Shown piece after piece: positions 7,344 to 16,474 of a stretch of 36,127 bases of DNA (position 1 is the stretch's first letter; every line of letters begins with the position of its first letter). The notes under the pieces were generated by a model, which saw only the letters and a program-made list of their open reading frames with translations, did not search any database and had not been told where the DNA came from. Position numbers and translations under genes: made by a program. This stretch comes from Rossellomorea aquimaris TF-12 (GTDB lineage Bacteria; Bacillota; Bacilli; Bacillales; Bacillaceae_B). Where the stretch lies: positions 1 through 36,127 of the forward strand of contig NZ_LQXM01000017.1 of assembly GCF_001648555.1 (NCBI RefSeq). The letters are read 5' to 3'.

Positions 7344-10300
7344 TCAAGATATGTTTTCTTCTGTTTTTAATGCCTGATCTAAATTCTTGATAATATCGTA
7401 GGCCATATGAAACCATTTTGACGTCTCCAAACGAGCAGTATTAATAGATATTTTTAGTTTAGAGCCTTCCATACCCAGTCCAACCGCACGACCATGCTTA
7501 TTGCATAGATCAAAAACTTTAGATCCATCGATTTTTCCTGTTGACTCAGGAGACATGAAAATATTCACCATCTTCTTATCTTGCTTGATGGATTCTAGAT
7601 TTGTATTCTTTGCGTAAATCTTCATTTCAGAAATTAAAAATAAAAAGCCAACTTCCTCTGGATACTCCCCAAAGCGATCTAACATTTCCTCTTCCAGCTC
7701 TTCTATTTCAGGTAGAGACGTCAGCGAACGGAAACGTTTATACATTTCAATCTTCTGATGGCCATCTTTTATATAGTCGTCAGGGATATAAGCATCTACT
7801 TCTACATCTACTTCAAAGGCAGAGGTCTCTTCCTTAGGCTGGTCTCCCTTTCGTTCTTCAATTGCTTCCTTCAGCATTTGAGAATATAAGTCGAACCCAA
7901 CAGAGTCAATAAATCCATGCTGCTGGGCACCTAAGAGATTTCCGGCTCCACGAATTGTTAAATCACGCATTGCGATTTTAAAACCAGAGCCAAGCTCTGT
8001 AAACTCTTTAATAGCCTGTAATCTCTTCTCGGCGACTTCTGAAAGCACCTTATCCTTACGATAGGTAAAGTAAGAATAGGCAACCCGGTTTGAACGTCCT
8101 ACCCGTCCTCTAAGCTGATACAGCTGAGATAATCCCATTCGGTCAGCATCAAAGACAATCAATGTATTTACGTTTGGAATATCAACGCCCGTTTCAATAA
8201 TGGTAGTGGTCACTAAAACATCGTATTCACCTGACAGAAAGCCCAGAATAACGGATTCCAATTCATTCTCACTCATTTGTCCATGGGCGTAGGCTATCCT
8301 TGCCTCTGGAACAAGCATGGATATTTCGTCTGCTTTTCGTTCGATATCTTCTACTCGATTATAAAGAAAGTACACTTGACCATTACGAGCCATTTCTCTT
8401 TCAATCGCTTCTTTAATTAAGGCTCCGTTGTATTCCATTACATACGTCTGAACTGGAAAGCGATTTTCAGGAGGTGTCTCGATGACAGAAAGATCCCTTA
8501 CCCCAAGCATAGACATATGTAGGGTACGTGGAATTGGTGTCGCTGTAAGCGTTAGAACATCAATATTCGTTTTTAACTGCTTGATCTTTTCTTTGTGTGT
8601 AACCCCAAATCGTTGTTCTTCATCAATGATAAGTAAACCGATTTCCCTATACTCTATATCCTTAGAGAGCAAGCGATGAGTACCAACGACTAAATCCACA
8701 GTGCCGGCTTTCAATCCCTTAATCGTTTCTTGTTGTTGCTTTCTCGTTCTGAAACGACTCAATAACCCAATTTCAATAGGGAAGTCTTGGAAACGTTCTT
8801 TAATGGTTTCAAAATGCTGTTGGGCTAGGATCGTGGTTGGTACCAGAATAGCCACTTGCTTCCCATCAGCTATCGCTTTAAACGCTGCACGAATGGCCAC
8901 TTCTGTTTTCCCGTAACCAACATCTCCACAAAGTAAACGATCCATCGGCCGTTCTCTTTCCATATCCAGCTTTATTTCATTAATGGACCTCAGCTGATCG
9001 TCGGTTTCTTCATAAGGAAAGGCCATTTCAAAATCTCTCTGCATATCTCCATCTGGTGAAAACGCATGCCCTCTCGCTGCTTCGCGCTCTGCATACAGTT
9101 TGATTAGGTCATCTGCTATATCCTGAACGGAGGATTGCACTTTTGACTTAACCTTTTTCCATTCACTTCCACCTAATTTATATAGTTTTGGATCTTTGCT
9201 TTCTGAGGCTACATATTTCTGAATAAGCTCGATTTGATCAACAGGTACATAGAGTTTATCATTCCCTTGGTATTTCACATGAAGATAATCTTTATGGACT
9301 CCATTAATCTCTAGAGTTTCAATACCTAAATATTTTCCTATTCCGTGATTCACATGAACCACATAGTCGCCAACTTTAAGTTCAGAGTAATTTTTAATTC
9401 TTTCTGCATTTGAAAGCTTTTGTCTTCTCGGCTTTTTCTGGGTTTTCTTATTAAACAATTCTTCTTCTGTAATGACTGCTATCTTTTGAAGGGGGAGCTC
9501 AAAACCACTTGTTAAACTACCGTTAATCATTTGCACTTTATTAGGCAGTAATGTTTCCCCATCCTCTACAAAGGCGATCTCAATTTGATAATCGTCCAGT
9601 ACTCGTTGAAGCTTTTTTACCCGTTCTTCATCAGGACCCAATAAGACAACCGTATAATTTCCTTTTTTCCAACGATCTAATTCCGCCTTTAACACATTCA
9701 TCTGACCGTGGAAATTTTGCATGGGTTTAGATGCTATATTAAAAATGTTCTGGGGACTTGTATTTGGAATATGTCGCAAGAACAACGAGAAATAGACCTT
9801 TGTTAACCTGGTGTTCGCTACTAGCTTATTAAAGGAATGAGATACAGGTAGATCATGAATGATTTGTCCATCTTGAAGCAGGGAAGTATACCATTCGGCT
9901 TCTTCTGTTTCCAGCGACTCACTCATCTCCTGAACACGACTATATTCATCGAAGAATAAAACACCGTCCTTCGGTAAATAATCTAGCAAACTACTAGGAG
10001 TATCGTATGCGAGTGATAGGTACTTAAAGATTTGTTGTGGAATTTGACCATTTTCAAGCTGCTCTATTTCATGACCAATATATTCTGTAAGCTTTTCTTT
10101 CACTGCTGCCGCTTTTATTTTCTTCAAACTATTGGATAAGCCCGCTTCAATTTTATGAATCAGCCTTTCCGTATCTTCATAGTTCAATAAAACTTCTGTA
10201 GCAGGTCCTACTTCCATCGTTTCAAGCTTATCTATCGAGCGTTGGTCCTCAACAGAAAACGTTCGAATGGAATCAATCTCTGTATCAAACAACTCAATTC

Positions 10301-10877
10301 TTACGGGGTTTTGAGATGTTAAGGGGTACACATCTACAATACCTCCTCGGAGACTGAATTCACCAGGGGCACTAACCATCCCTGCACGTTGATATCCCAT
10401 TTGAACCAATTGATTTAAAACCTCGTCTAAATCAATATCTTCACCATATGTAAACGTGATTTGGTTTTTTTCCCACATTGATTTTGGAGGAAGAATCTTT
10501 CTAAGTCCTGCTACTGGTGCGATGTACACACCCTTCATGTTATTAGCAAGCTTATTTAATACTTCAATTCTTTGGGATTTTAATTCTGGACTGGCAACAC
10601 TTAGCTCCGCTGCAATGAGTTCATTTGCAGAATATAAATATACTTCATCTTCAGATAAAAACTGTGTTAGATCCTCGTAAATTTTCTGTGCTTGAAATAA
10701 ATTATGTGTAACCACAATCGTGGATTTTTTAGTCTGAATATAAACATCCGCTATATAGGCTGAACGGGATGAACCAGATAATCCTGCTACAAGCTGTTCT
10801 GATAGTTGCTCCTCTACCCCTGCTATAAGGGTCTGAATTTCTTCACTTTTATGAACATGCTTTAAAATACCTTTCAA
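7344..10877 (-). CDS. mfd: Transcription-repair coupling factor Mfd
   Basis: A DNA translocase that removes RNA polymerase stalled at lesions and recruits UvrA. At 1177 residues it equals the B. subtilis protein. Domains in order: UvrB-like region (about 1-350, without helicase motifs), polymerase-interaction domain (LKVGDYVVHVNHGIGKYLG, about 500), SF2 helicase core with Walker A GDVGYGKTE (about 650), DEEQ box, TATPIPRT and the GRVGRS motif VI, and the C-terminal TRCF domain. The start is TTG at 10877, preceded by GGGGAGGAG at 9-bases spacing. It follows fin. Confidence 0.98.
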   Translation of the reverse strand: MKGILKHVHKSEEIQTLIAGVEEQLSEQLVAGLSGSSRSAYIADVYIQTKKSTIVVTHNLFQAQKIYEDLTQFLSEDEVYLYSANELIAAELSVASPELKSQRIEVLNKLANNMKGVYIAPVAGLRKILPPKSMWEKNQITFTYGEDIDLDEVLNQLVQMGYQRAGMVSAPGEFSLRGGIVDVYPLTSQNPVRIELFDTEIDSIRTFSVEDQRSIDKLETMEVGPATEVLLNYEDTERLIHKIEAGLSNSLKKIKAAAVKEKLTEYIGHEIEQLENGQIPQQIFKYLSLAYDTPSSLLDYLPKDGVLFFDEYSRVQEMSESLETEEAEWYTSLLQDGQIIHDLPVSHSFNKLVANTRLTKVYFSLFLRHIPNTSPQNIFNIASKPMQNFHGQMNVLKAELDRWKKGNYTVVLLGPDEERVKKLQRVLDDYQIEIAFVEDGETLLPNKVQMINGSLTSGFELPLQKIAVITEEELFNKKTQKKPRRQKLSNAERIKNYSELKVGDYVVHVNHGIGKYLGIETLEINGVHKDYLHVKYQGNDKLYVPVDQIELIQKYVASESKDPKLYKLGGSEWKKVKSKVQSSVQDIADDLIKLYAEREAARGHAFSPDGDMQRDFEMAFPYEETDDQLRSINEIKLDMERERPMDRLLCGDVGYGKTEVAIRAAFKAIADGKQVAILVPTTILAQQHFETIKERFQDFPIEIGLLSRFRTRKQQQETIKGLKAGTVDLVVGTHRLLSKDIEYREIGLLIIDEEQRFGVTHKEKIKQLKTNIDVLTLTATPIPRTLHMSMLGVRDLSVIETPPENRFPVQTYVMEYNGALIKEAIEREMARNGQVYFLYNRVEDIERKADEISMLVPEARIAYAHGQMSENELESVILGFLSGEYDVLVTTTIIETGVDIPNVNTLIVFDADRMGLSQLYQLRGRVGRSNRVAYSYFTYRKDKVLSEVAEKRLQAIKEFTELGSGFKIAMRDLTIRGAGNLLGAQQHGFIDSVGFDLYSQMLKEAIEERKGDQPKEETSAFEVDVEVDAYIPDDYIKDGHQKIEMYKRFRSLTSLPEIEELEEEMLDRFGEYPEEVGFLFLISEMKIYAKNTNLESIKQDKKMVNIFMSPESTGKIDGSKVFDLCNKHGRAVGLGMEGSKLKISINTARLETSKWFHMAYDIIKNLDQALKTEENIS

Positions 10878-10938
10878 GAGTACGCTCCTCCCCTGTGGAT
10901 CTTTCTATATATATGATTGAATTCTAGAGATATAAACA

Positions 10939-10966
10939 GAAAAATGCTTTGGTTCTTCACCAAAGC
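10939..10966 (-). terminator. Probable terminator between fin and mfd
   Basis: A 7-8-bp stem (GCTTTGGT / ACCAAAGC) with a short loop is followed on the minus strand by ATTTTTCTGTTT. It begins five bases after the fin stop codon and may partly separate fin from mfd. Confidence 0.65.
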
Positions 10967-10970
10967 GTTG

Positions 10971-11201
10971 TTACTGGATAATATAATCTAGCTGGTGGTA
11001 ATCTGGATTACGCTCAAGACTCTCTTGACAGTCTTCACAAATAGTCTGTACTTGTATATCCCCATTTTCTTGATAATGGACCATGTGTAATCGTTCTTCA
11101 TCTGTTAACGTATTCAGTCCCAGCTGTTCAGAATGAACGGACATTTCGGAAATTCTTCCAACATTAACTCCACAATGTCGACAATGGTAGTGGATCGTCA
11201 A
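10971..11201 (-). CDS. fin: Anti-sigma-F factor Fin
   Basis: A small zinc-finger protein of 76 residues, exactly the length of B. subtilis Fin (YabK). Fin binds RNA polymerase and limits SigmaF activity, aiding the switch to SigmaG in the forespore. Cysteines at 7 and 10 (CRHC) and at 55 and 58 (CEDC) form the zinc site. The start is the TTG at 11201 with GGAGG 8 bases upstream, giving MTIHYHCRHC; the earlier ATGs either overlap or are two bases from this site. An excellent SigmaF/G-type promoter lies just upstream (11232-11261), consistent with forespore expression. Confidence 0.95.
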   Translation of the reverse strand: MTIHYHCRHCGVNVGRISEMSVHSEQLGLNTLTDEERLHMVHYQENGDIQVQTICEDCQESLERNPDYHQLDYIIQ

Positions 11202-11231
11202 ATTCATTACCTCCAAACACATTTATATACT

Positions 11232-11261
11232 TAGTATGAACCTGTTTGGGAGGACTTATTC
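11232..11261 (-). promoter_or_regulatory. SigmaG/SigmaF-type promoter of fin
   Basis: GAATA - 18 bases - CATACTA on the minus strand equals the SigmaG consensus (GHATR / CATNHTA) with normal spacing, about 30 bases before the fin start. SigmaF and SigmaG recognise overlapping sequences, so either could use it. Confidence 0.75.
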
Positions 11262-11296
11262 ATTCGGATTATTTTATGATGAGCGTTTTCCTGGGA

Positions 11297-11854
11297 TTAA
11301 TTAAATTTATTCATCACTTCTAGAAAAGGTTTATCAAACCACGTTTCACACGCTTCAACGCTTGTTGAAATCACCTGGTCCAAATCCCCTTGTTCTTCTT
11401 TGCTAAACTTGCCCAAAACGTAATCAGGAACACTCATCCCGTTTGTAGGACGATCAATCCCTACTCTGATTCGATTAAAATGCTGAGTGCCTAAATGAGC
11501 AATCGTTGATTTTATTCCATTATGCCCTCCAGCACTTCCCTTCTGTCTTAATCTTATCTTTCCAACAGGCAAATCTAAATCATCATAAATGACAAGGAGA
11601 TCGTCTTCCTCTATATCAAAGTAGTCCATTAAAGGAACAATACTTTCTCCGGACAAATTCATATAAGTTAGAGGCTTTAATAAAACAATCTTCTCTCCCT
11701 TATAATGATAGGTACCGTAAACCCCTTTAAATTTGGATTGATTTAACTGTACTCCTAATCGCTCAGCAAGTGCATCTACGATAACAAACCCAATATTATG
11801 CCTTGTTTTCTCATATTGTGACCCTGGGTTTCCCAGTCCAACTATTAATTTCAT
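11297..11854 (-). CDS. pth: Peptidyl-tRNA hydrolase
   Basis: Releases tRNA from peptidyl-tRNAs that drop off the ribosome. The 185-residue protein has the family fold and residues: GLGNPGSQYEKTRHNIG with the catalytic His at 19, LLKPLTYMNLSGES, the YDDLDLPVG segment with the catalytic Asp, and GSAGGHNGIKS. GAGGTG lies 6 bases before the ATG. It lies between ctc and fin as in B. subtilis (where it is also called spoVC). Confidence 0.98.
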   Translation of the reverse strand: MKLIVGLGNPGSQYEKTRHNIGFVIVDALAERLGVQLNQSKFKGVYGTYHYKGEKIVLLKPLTYMNLSGESIVPLMDYFDIEEDDLLVIYDDLDLPVGKIRLRQKGSAGGHNGIKSTIAHLGTQHFNRIRVGIDRPTNGMSVPDYVLGKFSKEEQGDLDQVISTSVEACETWFDKPFLEVMNKFN

Positions 11855-11895
11855 TTCTTACACCTCATTCTAACCTTATACAACTAGAATAAACG

Positions 11896-11925
11896 GAAAA
11901 AGCGTAACCTGCAAAAGGTTACGCT
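11896..11925 (-). terminator. Terminator of ctc
   Basis: A perfect 10-bp stem (AGCGTAACCT / AGGTTACGCT) with a 5-base loop is followed by TTTTTCCG on the minus strand, 13 bases after the ctc stop. Confidence 0.88.
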
Positions 11926-11938
11926 AAAAAATTTTATT

Positions 11939-12592
11939 TTATTCTTCCTTAGACTCACTTTCTTCACTTGCTTCTGTTTCTCTACCTTCTTCATTTTCAG
12001 GAGTGCCCTCTTCTTGCTCTTCACCGGAATCAATCTCCTCTTCCTGTCTTGGGGCAAGTATTGAAGCAATCGTACGATCGTCTTCCTCATTAAGAGTAAC
12101 ACTGTATTTGTCTCGAATATCTCCAATTGTAACCGTATCCCCAACTTGAAGATTCGTAATGTCTACTTCAATGGCTTCTGGGAAGTCATTTGGCTTAGCT
12201 GTAACAGAAACTTCATGTAAAGGTTGCTGTAACACACCTCCATCTTTCACTCCCGGTGCTTCACCATTAAGTTCAATACGAACATCTGCATCAATTTCTT
12301 CTGACATATTTACTGCAAGAAAATCAATATGTGTAACAGCATCTTTTAGATGATCCTGTTGGTAATCACTTAAGATAACATTTTGTTTAGTTCCATCTAC
12401 ATTTAGAGAGATAATACCGTTTCTTCCTACCTCTCGAATCGTTTTAATAAACGTAATAGAATCTACTTCAATCGCTGTGTTCTCTGTTTTATAGCCGTAC
12501 ACAACTGCAGGAATATTCCCTTCTTGTCTAAGCTTTGTTAAAGATGAACGTTTAAAGTCTTTTCTCTTATTTGCTTTTAATTCAGTTGCCAT
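11939..12592 (-). CDS. ctc: Ribosomal protein bL25 / general stress protein Ctc
   Basis: The 5S rRNA-binding bL25 family, CTC (two-domain) type, 217 residues. The N-terminal L25 domain (about 1-90) and the beta-rich TL5-like C-domain (about 95-180) are both complete. A strongly acidic, glutamate-rich tail of about 35 residues follows, common in this family. In B. subtilis Ctc is a stress-induced 50S component. GGGAAGGTG precedes the ATG at a rather long spacing (about 11). A SigB promoter match lies 60-80 bases upstream, and ctc is cut off from prs by a terminator and a repeat-rich spacer. Confidence 0.97.
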   Translation of the reverse strand: MATELKANKRKDFKRSSLTKLRQEGNIPAVVYGYKTENTAIEVDSITFIKTIREVGRNGIISLNVDGTKQNVILSDYQQDHLKDAVTHIDFLAVNMSEEIDADVRIELNGEAPGVKDGGVLQQPLHEVSVTAKPNDFPEAIEVDITNLQVGDTVTIGDIRDKYSVTLNEEDDRTIASILAPRQEEEIDSGEEQEEGTPENEEGRETEASEESESKEE

Positions 12593-12649
12593 GTTTGTTC
12601 CAACACCTTCCCTAATCGTTTTCGTTTAGTTAAGTTCTATATATAGTAA

Positions 12650-12675
12650 TTACCCTATACACATAGGAAATAAAC
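12650..12675 (-). promoter_or_regulatory. SigB promoter of ctc
   Basis: GTTTAT - 14 bases - GGGTAA on the minus strand matches the SigmaB consensus (GTTTAA / GGGTAT) with one mismatch in each box and normal spacing. ctc is the classic SigmaB-dependent gene of B. subtilis, so position and family knowledge agree. Confidence 0.82.
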
Positions 12676-12772
12676 ATGTGAATTCATTTTTTAGGCTCGT
12701 CGTATAAACTACAACGATCTTCTCTAAAATAACATGAGTTATTGCAATAGCTCTGTCAACTTGTGTGTGGTA

Positions 12773-12891
12773 GATGGTGAGGGAAACCGCTTCGCTTTCC
12801 GCGGACGTTCGACCGAGCCTCCTCAGCTACGCTTCCGGGGTCTCGGCACGCCCGTACTTCCGCAGGAGTCAACGCAGTTCCCCTCACCATC
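12773..12891 (-). repeat. GC-rich intergenic repeat, copy A, with 18-bp terminal inverted repeats
   Basis: This 119-base element is much richer in GC than its surroundings. Its ends, starting GATGGTGAGGG, are imperfect inverted repeats (16 of 18 match). On the minus strand it carries in order TTGACTCCTGCGG, CGAGACCCC, GAGGAGGCTCG and CCGCGGAAAG. The same ordered motifs occur in copy B on the plus strand. I believe similar GC-rich repeats are widespread in Bacillaceae spacers, but cannot search for them here. Confidence 0.75.
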
Positions 12892-13023
12892 AATAAGTAA
12901 GTCCGTGACATAGCTTAAAGAAAAAATCTCCACTATACAAACTATAATCGGCCACTGCACACTTTGAAAAACTATGCTATCCATATTTTTGGCAATAAGA
13001 ATGTAGGACCACAGAGTGGATTG

Positions 13024-13120
13024 TAGCGGAAGGCACTTGACTCCTGCGGGTGATAGAGGAAAGGTCGAGACCCCACAGACGGAACGTCGAGGAGGCTCGA
13101 CTTCCTCCCCGCAGAAAGAA
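13024..13120 (+). repeat. GC-rich intergenic repeat, copy B (degenerate)
   Basis: On the plus strand it carries TTGACTCCTGCGG (13037), CGAGACCCC (13066), CGAGGAGGCTCG (13088) and CCGCAGAAAG (about 13109), the same ordered motifs as copy A but inverted and about 130 bases away. It lacks the clear terminal inverted repeats of copy A, so it looks older or truncated. Confidence 0.7.
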
Positions 13121-13213
13121 ACGGCCAAATTTGTTCCTATCACTCATCTAGGTTTGCAAAACCAGCGGGTGTTACCCCACAACCTCACCACCCAACCCAC
13201 GGTATGAGTCCTC

Positions 13214-13246
13214 AAAAAAAGAAGGACCTAGCTATGCTAGATCCTT
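13214..13246 (-). terminator. Terminator of glmU-prs
   Basis: A 12-bp stem (GAAGGATCTAGC / GCTAGGTCCTTC, one G-T pair) with a 3-base loop is followed on the minus strand by seven T, about 30 bases after the prs stop. Confidence 0.93.
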
Positions 13247-13276
13247 CCCCATACGCTCAAACACAAATAGTAATTC

Positions 13277-14236
13277 TTAATCAAAAAGCGTGCTTACAGA
13301 TTGTTGCTCATATACACGAATAATCGCTTCACTAATAAGTGGAGCTACTGAAAGCGGCTTAATTTTCTTAATCATCTTCTCTTCTGATAATGGAATAGAG
13401 TTTGTAACGATCAACTCTTTAATATTTGAATTATCTATACGTTCGATGGCCGGCCCCGAAAGTACAGGGTGTGTACAGCAAGCAAATACTTCCTTCGCAC
13501 CATTTTCAACTAAAGCATTAGCAGCTAGCGTTATCGTTCCAGCTGTATCAATAATGTCATCGATTAGAATGGCTGTTTTCCCATCAATATTACCAACGAT
13601 GTTCATAACTTCTGCCACGTTTGGTTTCGGACGACGCTTATCGATAATAGCAATTGGAGCTTTCAAACGTTCAGCAAGCTTACGTGCTCTTGTCACACCT
13701 CCGTGATCTGGAGAAACGATAACAAGATCTTCGTTATTGAAACCTTTTTCTTCAAAATAATCTGCAAGAATAGGTACACCCATCAGGTGATCAATTAGAA
13801 TATCAAAGAATCCTTGGATTTGAGGAGCATGTAAATCCAACGTAATAACACGAGTTGCTCCAGCCGTTTCTAAAAGGTTTGCTACTAATTTAGCTGTAAT
13901 CGGTTCACGAGCTCTTGCTTTACGATCCTGGCGGGCATAACCGTAATAAGGCATAACAATATTAATGGTTTTCGCTGAAGCACGTTTTAATGCATCAACC
14001 ATAATCAATAATTCCATTAGGTTTTCATTTACAGGCTGACATGTTGACTGAATAACAAATACATCACAACCACGAATACTTTCTTCAATGTTGATTTGAA
14101 TTTCACCGTCACTGAAACGTTTAACAGAAGACTTCCCTAATTCTACCCCTACTTCATCGGCAATTTCCTTGGCTAGGTGATAGTTTGAATTGAGGGAGAA
14201 AATTTTTAATTTAGAATTAGTATAAGAGTTTGGCAT
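13277..14236 (-). CDS. prs: Ribose-phosphate pyrophosphokinase (PRPP synthase)
   Basis: Makes PRPP from ribose 5-phosphate and ATP, the precursor of purines, pyrimidines, histidine, tryptophan and NAD. The class I enzyme of 319 residues is complete: N-terminal [14 protein letters not shown], the ATP-binding flexible-loop area ([14 protein letters not shown]), the divalent metal/ATP site [12 protein letters not shown], and the PRPP loop DDIIDTAGT near 222-230. GGAGG lies 7 bases before the ATG. It follows glmU by 14 bases in one operon. Confidence 0.98.
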   Translation of the reverse strand: MPNSYTNSKLKIFSLNSNYHLAKEIADEVGVELGKSSVKRFSDGEIQINIEESIRGCDVFVIQSTCQPVNENLMELLIMVDALKRASAKTINIVMPYYGYARQDRKARAREPITAKLVANLLETAGATRVITLDLHAPQIQGFFDILIDHLMGVPILADYFEEKGFNNEDLVIVSPDHGGVTRARKLAERLKAPIAIIDKRRPKPNVAEVMNIVGNIDGKTAILIDDIIDTAGTITLAANALVENGAKEVFACCTHPVLSGPAIERIDNSNIKELIVTNSIPLSEEKMIKKIKPLSVAPLISEAIIRVYEQQSVSTLFD

Positions 14237-14250
14237 AGTGGGACCTCCAA

Positions 14251-15624
14251 TTATTTCTTGTGATTTAGATTTTGAACATAGTTTTCTTTATTAACTTGGC
14301 GAGCTCTTGCAATAGACAGAGATTCACCAGGAACATCCTCAGTAATCGTCGAACCGGCAGCAATGTACGCACCTTTGCCAACGGTCACAGGTGCTACTAA
14401 ATTCGAATTACATCCAACAAACACTCCATCTTCTATCTTCGTAAGATGCTTGTTTTTTCCATCATAATTGACTGTGATAGATCCACACCCAATATTGACG
14501 TCATTACCTACCTCTGCATCTCCTATATAGCTTAAATGAGATGCCTTACTTGCTTTGCCAAAAGTAGCTTTCTTAATTTCTACAAAATTTCCGATTTTCA
14601 CTTCATCTTCGATATGAGAATCAGGACGAATATGTGCAAAAGGTCCAATTTGTACATCTGAACCTATGGAACTATCATGTGCAACGGATTGTTTTAAAAT
14701 GGTTCTATCACCAATGCGGCAACCCTTTACTTCTGTATTAGGTCCAATAATGGAATCCTCACCAATGGAAGTATCCCCTTTAAGAACAGTCCCAGGAAGG
14801 ATAACTGTATCTCTGCCAATCGTAATACCAGAATCAATATACGTATTGTTAGGGTCCGTTATCGTCACTCCATTTCTCATATGCTGTTCATTAATACGCT
14901 TCTTCATGGTCACTTCTGCTTGTGAAAGTGCTACACGATCATTTACACCTAAAGTTTCATCAAAATCACTTGTTTGGTATGCACTCACAATTTCGCCTTC
15001 AGATTGAAGAATTTCAATAACGTCTGGCAAGTAATACTCACCTTGTACATTGTCATTCGATACTTTCTTCAGGGCATCGAACAATGCTTTATTATCAAAA
15101 CAATATGTTCCTGTATTAATTTCTTTTACTTTTCTTTCGTCAGCTGAAGCATCTTTATGCTCGACGATACGCTCAACTAATCCATTTTCGTTACGGATAA
15201 TTCTACCATAACCATCAGGAGATTCAGTATGTCCAGTTAGAATGGTCGCTTTAGCACCCTGCTCTTCATGGTGCTTTACTAATGCTTCCATTGTTTCACC
15301 TTTAATAAGTGGAGTGTCACCACAAACAACCAATGTAGTTCCTTCTAAGTCTCCCAGGACATCTTCTGATTGCATGACAGCATGAGCAGTCCCTAACTGC
15401 TCTTCTTGAAGGGCAAAGTCACTTTTTCCTTCAAGATGAGATTTCACAAGCTCGGCACCGTGACCGATAATTGTTACTGTCTTCTCTATATGTAGCGTTG
15501 TAATTTGGTCGACCACATGTTCCACCATTGGCTTACCACACACAGGATGAAGAACTTTATATAATTTAGACTTCATTCTTGTTCCTTGTCCAGCAGCTAA
15601 TATAACGGCATATCTATTTGTCAT
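14251..15624 (-). CDS. glmU: Bifunctional GlmU: UDP-GlcNAc pyrophosphorylase / GlcN-1-P acetyltransferase
   Basis: Makes UDP-N-acetylglucosamine for peptidoglycan and teichoic acids. The N-terminal uridyltransferase has [15 protein letters not shown] at about 9-23. The C-terminal left-handed beta-helix acetyltransferase (from about 250) shows hexapeptide repeats (for example [37 protein letters not shown]). The frame is open to an ATG at 15654, but GGAGG sits 7 bases before the ATG at 15624, giving 457 residues, close to B. subtilis GlmU (456). A SigA promoter lies 35-63 bases upstream. Confidence 0.97.
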   Translation of the reverse strand: MTNRYAVILAAGQGTRMKSKLYKVLHPVCGKPMVEHVVDQITTLHIEKTVTIIGHGAELVKSHLEGKSDFALQEEQLGTAHAVMQSEDVLGDLEGTTLVVCGDTPLIKGETMEALVKHHEEQGAKATILTGHTESPDGYGRIIRNENGLVERIVEHKDASADERKVKEINTGTYCFDNKALFDALKKVSNDNVQGEYYLPDVIEILQSEGEIVSAYQTSDFDETLGVNDRVALSQAEVTMKKRINEQHMRNGVTITDPNNTYIDSGITIGRDTVILPGTVLKGDTSIGEDSIIGPNTEVKGCRIGDRTILKQSVAHDSSIGSDVQIGPFAHIRPDSHIEDEVKIGNFVEIKKATFGKASKASHLSYIGDAEVGNDVNIGCGSITVNYDGKNKHLTKIEDGVFVGCNSNLVAPVTVGKGAYIAAGSTITEDVPGESLSIARARQVNKENYVQNLNHKK

Positions 15625-15658
15625 TTTTGGTCCTCCAATAACCTTTTTATCCATATCG

Positions 15659-15687
15659 AATATATCCTAAAAACACATTCATTTCAA
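15659..15687 (-). promoter_or_regulatory. SigA promoter of glmU-prs
   Basis: TTGAAA - 17 bases - TATATT on the minus strand, 35 bases before the glmU start. Each box has one mismatch to consensus and the spacing is ideal. Confidence 0.75.
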
Positions 15688-15948
15688 GGATTCACAAAAA
15701 AGTACATATATTTGTCATTAGAAAAGGGGAGGGCTTTGGTCAGAGGTGGTAAGCATTAGATAAGCCGGTTTGATGTTGACTTGTTGTCTATCCCAAATTA
15801 TTCAAATTCCCACACGGTATATTGAGAATTTCAAAAAACAGCTAATCATAAAACAAAAAAATAAAAATTCAAAAATAAGGTTTGGATTCTTATATAAGTA
15901 GGGTATAAAGAAAGCGGAAGTAGCGGAAGTAATGTTTCGTATGAACAC

Positions 15949-15980
15949 AAAAAAAAGAGCCGTACTAAAAGTAGGCTCTT
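15949..15980 (-). terminator. Terminator of spoVG
   Basis: A stem AAGAGCC / GGCTCTT extended by TAC/GTA around a small loop, followed on the minus strand by a run of eight T. It lies 16 bases after the spoVG stop. Confidence 0.9.
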
Positions 15981-15996
15981 GTTGCGAAAGATTTTA

Positions 15997-16290
15997 TTAG
16001 GAAGCCCCAGCTTCTTCTAATTCAACTTCTTCTAGTTCTCCAAGACGATGGTATTCTGCTAATACCGCATCTTGGATCTTCCCACGAGTACCCGAATTGA
16101 TTGGGTGGGCAATGTCGCGGAATTCTCCATCAGGAGTGCGTTTACTTGGCATTGCTACAAATAAGCCATTGTTCCCATCAATAACGCGAATGTCATGAAC
16201 AACAAATTCATTATCCAGCGTAATAGATGCGATAGCTCTCATTCGACCGTCGGTGTTTACTCGGCGTAATCTTACGTCTGTTACTTCCAT
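15997..16290 (-). CDS. spoVG: SpoVG, RNA/DNA-binding regulator
   Basis: A 97-residue SpoVG protein, same length and nearly the same sequence as I recall for B. subtilis ([20 protein letters not shown] start, EEAGAS end). In B. subtilis it affects septation and sporulation; homologs bind nucleic acid and act as regulators. In-frame GTGs occur just upstream, but AAGGTGG lies 8 bases before the ATG at 16290. A SigmaH promoter match precedes the gene, matching its classical control by Spo0H and, through it, AbrB. Confidence 0.98.
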   Translation of the reverse strand: MEVTDVRLRRVNTDGRMRAIASITLDNEFVVHDIRVIDGNNGLFVAMPSKRTPDGEFRDIAHPINSGTRGKIQDAVLAEYHRLGELEEVELEEAGAS

Positions 16291-16330
16291 TCTGTTCACC
16301 ACCTTTTTCCCTAGATGAAATCTACTCTAT

Positions 16331-16360
16331 GTATTCAACGAGAGAATTAGATATTCCTTC
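16331..16360 (-). promoter_or_regulatory. SigH promoter of spoVG
   Basis: GAAGGAATA - 12 bases - GTTGAATAC on the minus strand fits the SigmaH consensus (RNAGGAWWW / RNNGAATWW) with one mismatch. An A/T-only block of about 40 bases lies directly upstream (about 16361-16400). This resembles the AT-rich box of the B. subtilis spoVG promoter that AbrB binds. Confidence 0.82.
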
Positions 16361-16442
16361 TTAAATTGTAAAATTTTTTGAAAAATTTTATTTTTCCGTT
16401 TTCCTCTTCTGTTTCATTTGAACTATACTCGTTTTTTGATAC

Positions 16443-16474
16443 AAAAAAACACTCATGAAATTATTTCACGAGTG
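16443..16474 (-). terminator. Terminator of purR-ridA
   Basis: An 11-bp stem (CACTCGTGAAA / TTTCATGAGTG, one wobble) with a short loop is followed on the minus strand by seven T. The ridA stop codon lies inside the stem. Confidence 0.88.

Larger units (their letters stand above)
12593..13276. other. Repeat-rich spacer between prs and ctc
   Basis: A 684-base stretch without a credible gene. It holds, in the direction of transcription, the prs terminator (13214-13246), GC-rich repeat copy B (13024-13120), GC-rich repeat copy A in opposite orientation (12773-12891), and the ctc SigB promoter (12650-12675). Open frames across the repeats lack ribosome binding sites. Confidence 0.8.
15625..15996. 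other. Geneless spacer between spoVG and glmU
   Basis: This 372-base AT-rich spacer holds the glmU promoter (15659-15687) and the spoVG terminator (15949-15980). Between them I see only a perfect 9-base tandem duplication (AGCGGAAGT twice, 15913-15930), and no small gene. Confidence 0.65.

Noticed and set aside
12823..13143. Open frames on both strands across the prs-ctc spacer
   Set aside because: They run through GC-rich repeats, lack ribosome binding sites and resemble no protein I recognise.
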